DNA of 44,938 nucleotides, from the NCBI RefSeq assembly GCF_000485595.1, contig NW_014577869.1:91761-136698 (forward strand), read 5' to 3'. How positions within the stretch are numbered: the stretch's first letter is position 1; every line of letters starts with the position of its first letter. Source of the DNA: Priapulus caudatus (taxonomy: Eukaryota; Priapulida; Priapulimorpha; Priapulimorphida; Priapulidae). The notes below the pieces were generated by a model. It saw only the letters and a list, made by a program, of their open reading frames with translations. It was not told the DNA's origin and searched no databases. Made by a program: the position numbers and the translations under genes. Positions 10,674 through 21,400 of this stretch are shown piece by piece.

Positions 10674-11404
10674 ATCATCAGATATCTCTTACTCCCACTA
10701 CTGCCGTAAGACTTGACATTCTTCTCTGCCTTACACAGTAGATGATGATGGTATCGCAGCCTACACTGTGTACATTTACCCTTACAAAATCGAGCCACAT
10801 GGCCTGGCTTCAAACAGGCAAAGCATAAACCACTACTTTGCACCCTCTTTCGTCGAGCTTCTACAGAGAGCTCCTCTAGCTTCCGGGCATGGCAATCACT
10901 AGAAGAATGAGCATGCTCACAGAATACGCAGCGCTCGTCATCAGAGGTCGTCTGTAGAGCGGAAGCAGATGGCACCCTTGCATTCCTCCTCCTTTCTGAC
11001 GTCGAGTTAGGCAGCAGATTCCTTTCAAGCGGAGTGGGAGACATGACTTCCTTGACGGCCTCTGGCCTCTCACGCAGCTCGACTTCCGTCTTTAAGAAGA
11101 GGAGTTGTTGTAAGTAGCACTCCTTTCCTTCGCTGCATCGTGCCCACTCTAGTCGAACATGCGGGGGTAGCCTGGAAAGGACGACAGGTGTGAGGAGAAC
11201 TCCATATTTCTCTCCTGGAATTTCGAGCGCCTCCAATCCCCTCACATGTATCAATAGCTTATCTTGCAGCTTCCTAAGCGACTCAGTATATGAGCCTGTG
11301 TTTGTCATAGATAGTGACAACAGCGCTTGCATGTGGCCAGTAAGGAGCAGCTCTCGTCTGCCAAACCTTTTCTTAAGGAGCAGGCATGCCGTTGCGTAAT
11401 TGGC
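10574..11404 (-). pseudogene. BEL/Pao gag, 5' truncated
   Basis: C-terminal part of a BEL Gag protein, the capsid and nucleocapsid precursor. Homologous reading extends upstream of the Met at 11332, to about 11404 (NYATACLLLKKRFGRRELLL, the conserved 'NY...LLKxRFG' Gag region). It is cut there by unrelated sequence that precedes a plus-strand LINE tail. Towards the C-terminus lie cysteine clusters, CVFCEHAHSSSDC and the CCHC knuckle CFACLKPGHVARFC, followed by CTQCRLRYHHHLLC. The missing N-terminal half, PBS and 5' LTR make this copy non-autonomous. Confidence 0.85.
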
Positions 11405-11935
11405 AGGCTTTCATTTTTAAGGGGCGCGATCGCGCTCGCGCTCCACCGCGCACCCGAAATTGTGCCATGGTGCGCGCATCATCGCACCTCATAGAAGTGG
11501 TTGAAATCGCGCACCAAAAGTATGTCTATTACGTTGAAATAGCGCTCCATAGAGTTCTCAATGTAGAAAAACGATGCCTGTTGATTGACGTAGCCGTACC
11601 AGATGATTCTAACATCATGGTGAAGGAAAAAGACAAACTCACCAAGTACAAAGATCTGGAGATCGAAATTAGGAGGATGGGGAATACTAAGACGAGAATT
11701 GTACCAGTGGTGGTTGGAGTCCTTGGCTCTATAAAGAATGGTTTTGAGAAGAACCTTAAGGAACTTCCTGGCTACCACACTGCCCAAGAAGTGCAGAAAA
11801 TCGCACTACTGGGAACAGCACACATCCTGCGAAAAATTCTGGATTGAATCTCTATGTCCCAGGTTGGTACACGGTCAACCCAGAAGCCACCGGCTAATGC
11901 CGTGATCCACTTTGGAAATAATAATAATAAATAAT
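11405..11935 (+). mobile_element. LINE 3' end (RT C-terminal tail), 5' truncated
   Basis: The plus frame ending at 11847 contains LLIDVAVP, KYKDLEIEIRRM, PVVVGVLGSIK and KIALLGTAHILRKIL. This is the conserved C-terminal tail of LINE reverse transcriptase proteins common in invertebrates. Upstream of about 11540 the frame is not recognisable, and a GC-rich palindromic patch (gcgcgatcgcgctcgcgc) sits at the left edge. After the stop comes a short 3' UTR and an (AAT)n tail at about 11920-11935. A 5'-truncated insertion with a simple-repeat tail is the usual LINE footprint. The clade cannot be fixed from this fragment. Confidence 0.75.
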
Positions 11936-12265
11936 ATAGGGTCTAATAAGTAATATATAACTCTATGGTTACAACATACATCTGGTAATACATCCGGTGC
12001 AGTGCATTGCGATCGTAACAAATATTTAGAAATTAGAGTAGATATCTTTACTTTATAATATTATATTTATCACCGTAAGTAATGATATATGTGGTCTCTA
12101 CCAACAAAATATGTGTACAACTTGCGGCTAAGAATTAGATAAATATACAAACGATAGCGATGCAGAGTCATGAAATATGAGAATGCATAGAAACACTAGA
12201 AGTTAGAACCCGCACATAGAGCCGCTGCCTAGAACGGGGACATTCACTGATTGAGTAGTGATTCA
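11936..12265. other. No gene seen
   Basis: AT-rich sequence between the LINE tail and the next repeat cluster. Nothing recognised. Confidence 0.55.
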
Positions 12266-12275
12266 GGTTCAAGGA

Positions 12276-12342
12276 TAGCTCCAAGAAACGGTATTGCTAG
12301 GGTTACAATATAGACAATCCGTCGCACAGCCTGGTCGGGCTA
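12276..12342 (+). mobile_element. 67-bp TAGC...GCTA miniature element, 9-bp target duplication
   Basis: Starts TAGCTCCAAGAAACGGTATT and ends GCCTGGTCGGGCTA. It is flanked by GTTCAAGGA at 12267-12275 and 12343-12351. The first 30 bases are identical to 41911-41940 and the last part to 42642-42677, so it is an internal-deletion derivative of the 767-bp element there. The sibling repeat near 12459 preserves the unoccupied site. Confidence 0.8.
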
Positions 12343-12700
12343 GTTCAAGGATAGAGAACATGGGTCCCAATAAAACCAATGTCACTTACATCAATATAAA
12401 TATAATATTATATCAATATAATACTAGGTTTAATAGGGTTATGGATAGGTTTAGGCAGGTTCAAGGATAGAGAACATGGGTCCCAATAAAACCAATGTAA
12501 TTTACATCAATATAAATATAATATTACATCAATATAATAGGTTAGGGTTATGGTTAGGGTTAGAGTTAGGGGTAGAATTAGGGTTAGGGTTAGGTTTAGG
12601 CACATTGGTTTTATTGTGACCCATGTTCTCTATCCTTGGGCCGTTAGGCACATTGGTTTTATTGGGACCATGTTCTCTATCCTTGGGCCGACATTCACGT
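12343..12700. repeat. CAAGGATAGAG repeat cluster (two direct, two inverted units)
   Basis: The segment CAAGGATAGAGAACATGGGT, with 'cccaataaaaccaatgt' after it, occurs at about 12346 and 12460. Its inverse occurs at about 12602 and 12652. The two direct units are followed by near-identical AT-rich sequence (a ~107-bp tandem step). Between the direct and inverted units lies a degenerate TTAGGG tract (12540-12600). The layout suggests a nested or tandem palindromic MITE. Confidence 0.7.
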
Positions 12701-12943
12701 TATACTTAAAAATATAATTATAAATATAAATATAAATTCTGTTCTCAATCTCTAGCTCTTGTAACTATAGCCCGCGTACGCTGTCTGTTGCAATGTTGAA
12801 GAATCATTCGTGAAAGAAAGCTACTAAAGCCGAAGTCAGCAAAAGGAAGTTCTCCTATCGGCATCGGCTCTACACAACTGTGTGATATGGTATAAAAAAT
12901 ATTTCATTTCCCATAGTATGCTAGTTACCTGTGACAGAAGCCT

Positions 12944-13452
12944 CGTCTACACGACGAACCTTAACTCGAGTTAGCGATTATGTAGCGTCTACACGACAAC
13001 ACCCGATAGCGATTATTACCAATTTATTATGCATGCGTGCATGCGTGTGTACGTACACGCGCGTTCGTGCGTGCGTGCGTGTGCGCGTACACGTGCGTGC
13101 ATGCGTGAGTGCGTGTGCACGTACATGTGCGTGCATGCGTGCGTGTGTGTGCGCGTGTGCAGGTACACGTTCGTGCGTGCGTGCGTGCTTGTGCAGGTAC
13201 ACGTGTGTGCGTACGTGCGTACGTGCGTGTGTGTGCAGGTACTAGTGCTGCCACCTGTCGTGGAGGTTAAGCTAACTCGAGTTAAGCGTCTACACGGGCC
13301 TTAACTCAAGTTAAGGTAACTCGAGTTAGCTTAACCTCGATCGACTGGCGAGGTTAAGCTAACTCGAGTTAACGCTAACTTGAGTTACCTTAACTCGAGT
13401 TAAGGCCCCCCGTGTAGACGCTTAACTCGAGTTAAGGTTCGTCGTGTAGACG
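12944..13452. mobile_element. CTCGAG-palindrome inverted-repeat element
   Basis: Terminal inverted repeats of about 30 bp, starting CGTCTACACGACGAACCTTA and rich in TTAACTCGAGTTA. The inverse ends at 13452. A long internal palindrome of the same units occupies 13265-13420, and a GTGCGT simple-sequence block sits at 13025-13240. No transposase frame. No clear target duplication, so the class is undetermined. Confidence 0.65.
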
Positions 13453-13473
13453 TAGCTTTAGATTATTTTTTGT

Positions 13474-13626
13474 TAGTGAGCGGGCACAATGTATTTCCAA
13501 GTGGAGGGGTGGGCAGTTTGCAAGCGGTTGCAAACCGCGCTAGCGCTGCGCAATGAAAAATGGCGGTTTGCAACCGCATGCAACCTGCTCACCCTCCACC
13601 CCTCCATACATTGTGCCCGCGCACTA
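13474..13626. repeat. 153-bp palindromic element (TAGTGAGCGGGCACAATG)
   Basis: The two ends are inverted copies (TAGTGAGCGGGCACAATGTA and its inverse), with further inverted GGAGGGGTG/CACCCCTCC blocks inside. A related shorter palindrome lies at 34640-34723. Confidence 0.7.
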
Positions 13627-13880
13627 GCGAAAAATGGCGGTTACAAGTTTGTAAACAATCTTCGTCGACGAGTAATATAGCAAGTACAACATTTAAGCGT
13701 TAGTTTGCGGTTTAATTTTAGTGTTTATAGTAACTTAAGACATTTGTGCGACAGAGAATGTGCTTTATTTGGCGTACCGAAGAAGTTATTAAGCGCAAAA
13801 AGTTGTTTTACTACCTGGAAATTGCCATAGTATGTTCTATAGCCCTGCGGCGGAGCGGAGGGCTATAGTTCTAGAGCTAT
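13627..13880 (+). repeat. Duplicated ~255-bp block, copy 1
   Basis: Nearly identical to 34733-34990. Both copies follow the same type of palindrome and both end in a CTATAGCCCTGCGGCGG...GGGCTATAG hairpin and CTAGAGCTA. A short open stretch ([16 protein letters not shown]) exists in one frame, but I do not recognise a domain. Confidence 0.75.
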
Positions 13881-13890
13881 GGCTGGAGGG

Positions 13891-13968
13891 GCTCAAGGAT
13901 AGAGAGCATGTCCTGAACATCATCCTATCCAATCACCGTCCTGGACATCATCTCTATCCTTGAACCGC
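13891..13968. repeat. ~75-bp palindrome with CAAGGATAGAG ends
   Basis: GCTCAAGGATAGAGAGCATG at the left and its near-inverse ending TCTCTATCCTTGAACCGC at the right. The termini are shared with the cluster at 12343-12700. Confidence 0.65.
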
Positions 13969-14001
13969 TGGAGGTACAGCAGCCGTATCTCTAATTTACG
14001 A

Positions 14002-14262
14002 GGCTGGAGGTACGGCAGTCCATTCGCATTCATACGTAACGAGACAAAGATGGCGGCGGATGGCGGCAGATTTCGAAATAACGCCTTGGGAAATAAATTC
14101 ACGATTTGTGAGTTTTGATGAGCTAGAAACACTCGGATTAGGTACAAAAATGAACATTATTGTAAACTTTACATTGATCAGAAGATCGCACATAATTGCC
14201 TCAGCCCTCAAACAAACGCCAAAAAGGGGCTTCAACGAACGACAGCTGTCGTACCTCCAGCC
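14002..14262. mobile_element. Inverted-repeat element with GGCTGGAGGTAC ends
   Basis: GGCTGGAGGTACGGCAG at the left and its near-inverse (GTCGTACCTCCAGCC) at the right. An extra copy of the terminus sits just outside at 13970. The interior starts with AAGATGGCGGCGGATGGCGGC, which can mimic a start codon context. No target duplication seen. Confidence 0.55.
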
Positions 14263-14328
14263 ACTCCGTTTTTGTGCATTACCCACTCTAAAATACCCTG
14301 GCCTACTTACTTACTCACTTTATTATAA

Positions 14329-14466
14329 GGCCGTGGCTACGCGACCGGTTCGCCTACGCGTCCGGACATCCATCTCACACAGTGTGTCTTGCGACACGTA
14401 CACTCATGATTGCGCAACGGGACGCTCTGCTGATTGCCGAGTGTGTGTGTGTGCGTGTGTGTGTGT

Positions 14467-14517
<51 letters not shown>

Positions 14518-14533
14518 CGAGATAGAACTAGAG

Positions 14534-14582
<49 letters not shown>

Positions 14583-14937
14583 CTAGAGGTGTGTGAGAGA
14601 GAGAGAGAGAGAGTGCGTGTGTGAGCGAGAGAGAGAGCGCGAGAGATATGGGGCGGATGAAAGGATAGCTGGCAGCAGTGCATATATTTTGCAGCTAACA
14701 CTCCATTAGGAGCGTTCCCAACTTTAATATCATAAATATCGTGATATAGGTATCAATGGGAGGCTTAACCTAACCCTAACCCTAACCATTAACGTATATT
14801 GTATATTTTCGGCAATTAGCAGAGCGTCCCATTGTGCAATCATGCGTGTGCGCGAGTCGCGCGATCACTGTGTGAGTGGATGTCCGGATGCGTAGCCTGG
14901 AGGCTAGGCGACCGATTCCGGACGCGTAGCCACTGCG
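14329..14937. mobile_element. Long-TIR element with GT/GA tracts, ~9-bp target duplication
   Basis: About 70-bp imperfect terminal inverted repeats (GTGGCTACGCGACCGG... / ...CGGACGCGTAGCCAC). Flanked by TTATTATAA (14320-14328) and TTATTGTAA (14938-14946), a 9-bp duplication with one mismatch. That length fits Mutator-like elements. The interior holds (GT)n and (GA)n runs at 14438-14640. No transposase. Confidence 0.65.
14438..14640 (+). repeat. (GT)n and (GA)n microsatellites
   Basis: Long GTGTGT and GAGAGA runs inside the inverted-repeat element at 14329-14937. Frames through them are artefacts. Confidence 0.95.
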
Positions 14938-14944
14938 TTATTGT

Positions 14945-15095
14945 AAATATCTATCTCTTACTCCTACGTACAAATATTTAGGTGTTATTATTAGTAGCAA
15001 TCTTTGCTGGAATGCACACATTGATTATATTTGTAAGAAAGCGTGATGGTTCTTTTGGTAAGTTACGTCGCAACCTTAGTTTTGTCGATTCCACT
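14945..15095 (+). pseudogene. LINE reverse transcriptase remnant
   Basis: The plus frame reads TYKYLGVIISSNLCWNAHID then YICKKA. This is the segment after the RT catalytic domain found in CR1/Jockey/L2-type LINEs ('YKYLGVxISSxLSWxxHI'). A frame break and stop follow, and GKLRRNL continues in another frame. Only about 150 bases are recognisable, so it is a dead fragment. Confidence 0.65.
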
Positions 15096-15402
15096 TTCAC
15101 GTGTTCCCCCACTACTTGGTACGATTGTGAATTAATTGATTGTCTGACTTTCATAAATGTCTTCAGTCACAATAATATCAGGAGTGACATAATACTAGAG
15201 GCTAAGCACACTATTATGTCAGTAAAATGAAAAGTATTATGTAAAATGAATTGGGGACAACTCTTATATCCTTGAACCTTTATCTGGCATCTCTATATAC
15301 AACTTAAAATGAAGTGATACCTAAAACACTAACGGTGGTGCTGCCATGTACCACAAATTTTCTACGATACTATATGTCACTAAAATGTTGACTGTTTTCC
15401 AG

Positions 15403-15494
15403 AGTAACAGTGACTGGGATAGTCCGTCAGAAGGGGTTGACTATGGACCACAGAAAACAAAACGTCATATCGAAGCAAAGAAGCCACCAGATGA
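15403..15494 (+). CDS. Unknown gene, exon A
   Basis: Acceptor GTTTTCCAG, donor GTGAGT. Reads [15 protein letters not shown] and then [11 protein letters not shown] in an open frame. It ends after two bases of an Asp codon, which the next exon completes. Upstream exons, including the start codon, were not found. Confidence 0.7.
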
Positions 15495-18400
15495 GTGAGT
15501 AATGAATGATTTGTGATAGTTATAATGAAGTGTAATGTCATTTCCTAATCTCCCCGATCATATGCCACATGAGCAAATTGAATGTAATAGCAGATGTTAT
15601 TTACAACTATTCACTGCTGTTGCAGTTCTGAAGATGAGACACCAACGAGAGACAAAGCAGTTAGGCCAACCACTAAACCAAGGAAGAATGCAATGCTAGA
15701 CCAAACTTCCAGACAGACCAAACCACACTCGGGACCAATAACATTCATAGATCGTTCATTAGACCCGGACAGAGCAAGAGAAACACCAAAACCACCCTAT
15801 GACTTCAAGGGTGCAATGGAGCTTGGTAGGTAATTGCATATATATATAGTGTAGGATGTAGTAAACAAAACGAAGATGTATGCGTCACTAACAGAATCTG
15901 TCTCTTCAAAGTTATATTATTTCACCACAAACGTGTACGAAACACCGACGGTGACGATGACGATAACGGTTACGATCGATAACTTGACAGCGATAGCGCG
16001 TGCGTGTGTGCGCGTTTGACTACGACAATGGCGACGGTAACGACAGGATGATAACGATAGTGGCAACGATAACGGCAGCGTGTCGACGATAACGATAGTG
16101 GCGACAATAACGACAGTGTGATTCACTGAAACAACGCAACAAAAAATTACTTTACTAAATTACGTTAAGTTCTAGAAACTTTAAGCATTACGTGAATATT
16201 TATAAACAATCGCTCAGCTATGGTTAACATCATTCCTTACGCGTAGGCAATTAACACCTAAGATACACCTAATACAGTTCTATCTCAGCAATTATCATGA
16301 ACGAAGTTCTAAACTGCAGAAATAAGTACACTACTGTATTAACTGAACTGCACCTTAAACTCTCAAATACGTATAACCTAAACCGCCCCTGCAATCGAAA
16401 TCAAGGATGGCTATACCTACATATGTGGTTTATGACTCCCACTGAACTAAATCAAGCAATCATAATATTTTCAGTGTCTTTAAAATTATGATACAAAACT
16501 AGTAACTCACCGAAGATTTGTGACACCTTTACATCCCTTTACATCACTACATAATCCACATATATATATAGAAAAAGCTGGCTACACGAGCGACTAACAA
16601 AAACGAACTTTGCGTATGCCGCCGTCTTTCACACTGACGTGTGATTGCCGCAGAGTTTGCCGCCGAAACCCTGAGGTCAGCTAACACGTAATTAGCAGGG
16701 TCTGGTGAATAAAGCAGCATGGTGGTTGGAACCGATTTTATTGTCTAAGTATCAATGTGGTTTAATCCGGTAGTAAAGTCTAAAGACGCGTATAGACTTA
16801 ACTTGCCGCGCCCGCCATCATTTCTCAACTAAACCAAACTCGGGCAGATACATATAGTGGGAAAATTTCCCCTAATTTCAGCATTGTCGGTGACATAAAT
16901 TTATTGAATACCTGGGGGCCGTTGTCAGAAACATCGTAAAGTTAATGCTAAAGTTAATGCTACGATAACAATTACGGCTAATGCTAATGTTGCGAGACTA
17001 GCATTGACAGAAACACATCGCAGCTATTAGAAAACTTACGATAACAGGAACTTCATCACAAGGCTGCTGATTGGATGGGAATCGATCACAAAATTCAAAT
17101 TCATACACATTTATTGTACATCACAGTAATTTATGAATATTATGATGGCTAACCACATATAAATAATATTTGATGAAAAATGACGTGGTCATGAAGTTAT
17201 TCTGCACAACAAGACAAATTATCACACTGTAACGCGAGATGCGATAGTTGTGGCAAGCATGGTAAACATTAAAAACTAGAGAACAAATGCCATACGCCAT
17301 TTGTAAATGTATTGTTTTGTTAGCTCATCTGACGTAGTCAGATGCAGCTTGTAGAATCGCATGATCGTCCGTTCGTGCGTGCGTGTGTCCGTCCGTCCGT
17401 CCGTCAACAGTTGGGCACAAATCTTGACCGCTCGACGTACGGTCACGATATTTGGGACGTGGGGGGTAATCCGAAAACGAGTTGGTATGTCGAAGCTGGG
17501 GTTCAAAGGTCAAAGGTCAAGAGGTGTAAAAGAAGGGGGAACATTCCCTCCTTAACTTAAGGTATAGGGAGGAAATGCAGAATTGCGGCACAAATCTAAA
17601 CGGCTTGACCTAGGCTTGTGATAGTTGGTGTATAGCATCATGGTAGGAAAAGCCATCACTGTGCCGAAATTTGAGGTCACAGGTCAAAGGTCAATGGGGC
17701 ACAGGGCAGATTTTAGACATTTTCTGAGGACATGGTCTGACGGAGCGATTGAAAAACTTTTTTGCTTCAGCAGTGACCTAGCATTTTTATGGCTTTATTG
17801 AAAGGACCATGAAATGTACTTTCGGCTGACATGCAAAGAGTAAGTGTCGGATAACCTTTTTACCCTCAAGAGGAGGGTTAAACATGGATTTGTTTACTGT
17901 TAGAAATAATTTGACTGCCGGGTTTGTTAGTAGAATCTATACATGCCTGGATGTATCAGGCTACAATGTCACAGTGAAATTTCAAAGCTAAATTTGGTTG
18001 AAGAAGGTTTATGCTCCTTAAAATGGCATTCTGTATTTCAGTGTGTTACATGTAACTTATGCCACTGCCAGTGCATTAGTGGCGATAGTTACTTTGTAGA
18101 TTTTGCCTGTGTTAATTAGGTTACAGGTGGCAGAGCTCTCTATTTCAGCCTGTAGGCTTGCGTAGGTAAATGGATGAGTGCTTACCTATTCTGCTTGCAA
18201 AATATTTGTTGCTACTACGTACGATGGGAGCTTCCATCTTTAATCTTAAGACACTTAAACGTACGCACCATCTCGTGGCAACTTTCATAACGATCCCAAC
18301 GAACATTCTTTGAGAAGGTTTCTGATACATCCCTGTGCCTTCTACTGTTTCGGCGGCGTATGTGAACACATTTGGGACTAACAGGGTTTACTAGAATCCC

Positions 18401-21400
18401 ACCACTCCACCACAGAGTCACCGCAGTAGATGTTAGATGAGCGCTGTCGCTCCGCGGCACTTGTTTATTAGCAGTAGATAAATAATAATTTTGACATGTT
18501 TTTCAAAAATTATTATTCATTATTATAAAATATAAATATCACTATAATTGTAATTCGTATTGTAAATGTGTTATTTCAACTTAATATTAAAGTTACGAGA
18601 GTGTCTGGACTCTCGTAATGTTAAGCGGATATTTGGAGGATTTTAGCCATCTGACATAGTCAGATGCAGCTTGTAGAATCGCATGATCGTGTGTCCGTCC
18701 GTCAACAGTTGGGCACAAATTTAACCGCTTGACATACAGTCACGAATCGGCACATCGGGGGGATCGTCAAAACGAGTTGGGATGTCGAAGCTGGGGGTCA
18801 AAGGTCAAAGGTCAAGAGGTGTAAAAGAAGGGGAAACATTCACTCCTTAACTTAAGGTATAGGAGAGAAATGCAGAATTGCGGCACAAATCTAAACGGCT
18901 CGACCTAGGCTCGTGATAGTCGGTGTATAGCATCATGGTAGGAAAAGCCATCACCTGTGCCGAAATTGAGGTCACAGGTCAAAGGTCAATGGGGCACAGG
19001 GCAGATTTTAGACATTTTCTGAGGACATGGTCTGACGGAGCGATTGAAAAACTTTTTAGTTTTAGCGGTGACTGTTATGTTTATTATGCATTTAGCGAGA
19101 CCAGCTCCAGCAGGTGCTGCCACCTATGGGGGCACACCGCCAAACATGTCAACCATCCTGTAGTGTCTATTTTGTCATCGGAATAAAGCATCTTATTGTT
19201 ACTCAATACTTGGCTCAAACATATCATCTGGCGACAAGGATAACTATGAAGACCCAGCGCACGCAATAAACCAGCCTGGAGAATTTTTCAAGGTACAGCT
19301 CAGCCTTGTGGAGCCATTTAATGAGATGCCATAAAGCGCATGGCGAATTCCTTTGTTCTGTTTGGAGGAGTGTAGTGGAGGTAGTGGAGCCGCTGTTGTA
19401 CTCACGTGACTGCTATGTCCGATGAGTCTGTTGCTGTACCCAATGCTCCTGTAATTGCTGAAGCGTCAACCACCACTCCCGCTGATCCAACGATAATGGC
19501 GCTGCCAGCATTCCCCGCATTTGAGGTGAATCTCGACTCAAATATTGGCCCCAGATGGGAAAAATGGCTGACACGCTTTGAGAGACTGATGACTGCCATG
19601 GCTATTACCGATGTCACCCGGAAACCCAATGTTGCTACATTATGCAGGAACGGATGTCGACGAGATATTCGACACATTACAATCGAGGAGGCTACGGGCG
19701 ATGCCACTGAATACAGTGTCGCCACAGCCGCCCTCAATGCGTACTTCACGCCGAAGGCTAACACAGCTTTTGAAGTATACAACTTCCGCCAGGCAACGCA
19801 GAAAGGTGGCGAAAACATGGATGCGTTCGCGACACGCCTTCGTCAACTTGCTAAGTCGTGTGGTTTTGCCGACGACAAGATTGAAATCGCCAACCAAATC
19901 ATTTTTTCGTGCAAGTCCCAGAGTCTCCGCCGCAGAGCACTAAGAGACAATCTGAACCTTGACAATCTAATAAAACTGCACGCTCACTAGAGATAGTGAA
20001 CGCAAGCTAAAACCGTGGAGGCCAGCAATTCGGACACGGTAAATTTTATGAAGGACCAGCATCAATCTCGTGACAAGCGGCAACAATCACGTGGAAGGAC
20101 ACGCTCCAACTCGCAGTCCTATCGACGCTCGCAGTCCAGCCACCACGCCAATGGGAGGTCCCAATCACGCCGACGCCCCGACAATGGTAGCAGACGACGC
20201 AACAACACCGGCAAGTGTTACTATTGTGGCTACAACCTGCCCCACCTGAACTGCCCTGCTAGGGGAAAGACATGTGCAAAATGCGGAAAACGCGATCATT
20301 TTGCTCAGGTTTGCAAATCGAGTAGCTCCAATATGGACAACCCGTCGCCACACCAAGCAAATGTTGTCAGCAATGTGAGCAACTACGAAGAATCCGATGA
20401 TGAGAGAGAATACATTTGGACCGCTACAACACGAAACTCGTCCAGACGCCTGCCATCTTGCTCAGTTAAGATTGGCCGCACAGCAATTCCAGTCCAAATG
20501 ACCATCGATTCAGGCGCATCCGTCAACATCCTCGATCAAGCCACGTATGACGCATTTCCTGAACGCCCACCACTCGAGTCACCATCATCGCGAATCTACT
20601 CGTATGGTTCCAGCAAGCCTTTGCCAGTCCTCGTGTGGTCCATCAAGCGTCCAGTTACGACTCTAAGACGCTTGACACAAAACTACACGTTGTCAAGGGC
20701 TCCGGAGGTAACCTCTAGGAGCCGTGCAGCTCAAGACCTTGGACCTACTGCTCGCTAACGCAGTCCAAGAAAATCCTAATCATTACTGTACCATCCCACC
20801 CCACTGCCAGGCAGTTCCCACAACTTTTTGATGGCATCGGCAAAATCAAGGACAAGATGGTGAGATTGCACATCGACGAAGATGTCCGCCCGAAGCAGCA
20901 GCCACACGAGCGGGGCGCATCATGTTCGAAAAGATGTCGAAGCAACACTCGATCGACTGGAGGCCCAGGATATCATCGAGAAAGCGGACGGCCCAACGCC
21001 CTGGGTCAGTCCAGTCGTTATAGTTCCAAAGAAATCCGGAGAAGTGCGCATATGCGTCGACATGCGTGAAGCGAACAAAGCTGTCCGCCGCGAAAGACAT
21101 TTGATGCCCACTATGGATGAACTGATTTCTGATCTTAATGGCGCGACAGTTTTCAGCACGCTCGATCTCTCCTCTGGATATCATCAACTAGAGTTGCATC
21201 CTGAGAGCAGATATATCACGACTTTTAGCACGCACAAGGCTCTCTACCGCTACAAACGCCTAATGTTCGGCATCAATGCGGCTTCTGAGATCTTTCAAGA
21301 GTCCATCGCGAGTATTCTTAAAGGACTGCCAGGAGTCAAGAACATATCTGACGACATTATTGTGTACGGCAAAGGCCACGCTGAGCATGACAAGAATCTC

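Noticed and set aside
14060-14596. 178-residue ORF starting in a good AAGATGG context
   Set aside because: It begins inside one inverted-repeat element and ends in (GT)n/(GA)n tracts of another. No domain and no splice sites.
19402-19897. Minus-strand ORFs opposite Gypsy-1 gag
   Set aside because: Shadows of the gag coding frames, with no domain of their own.
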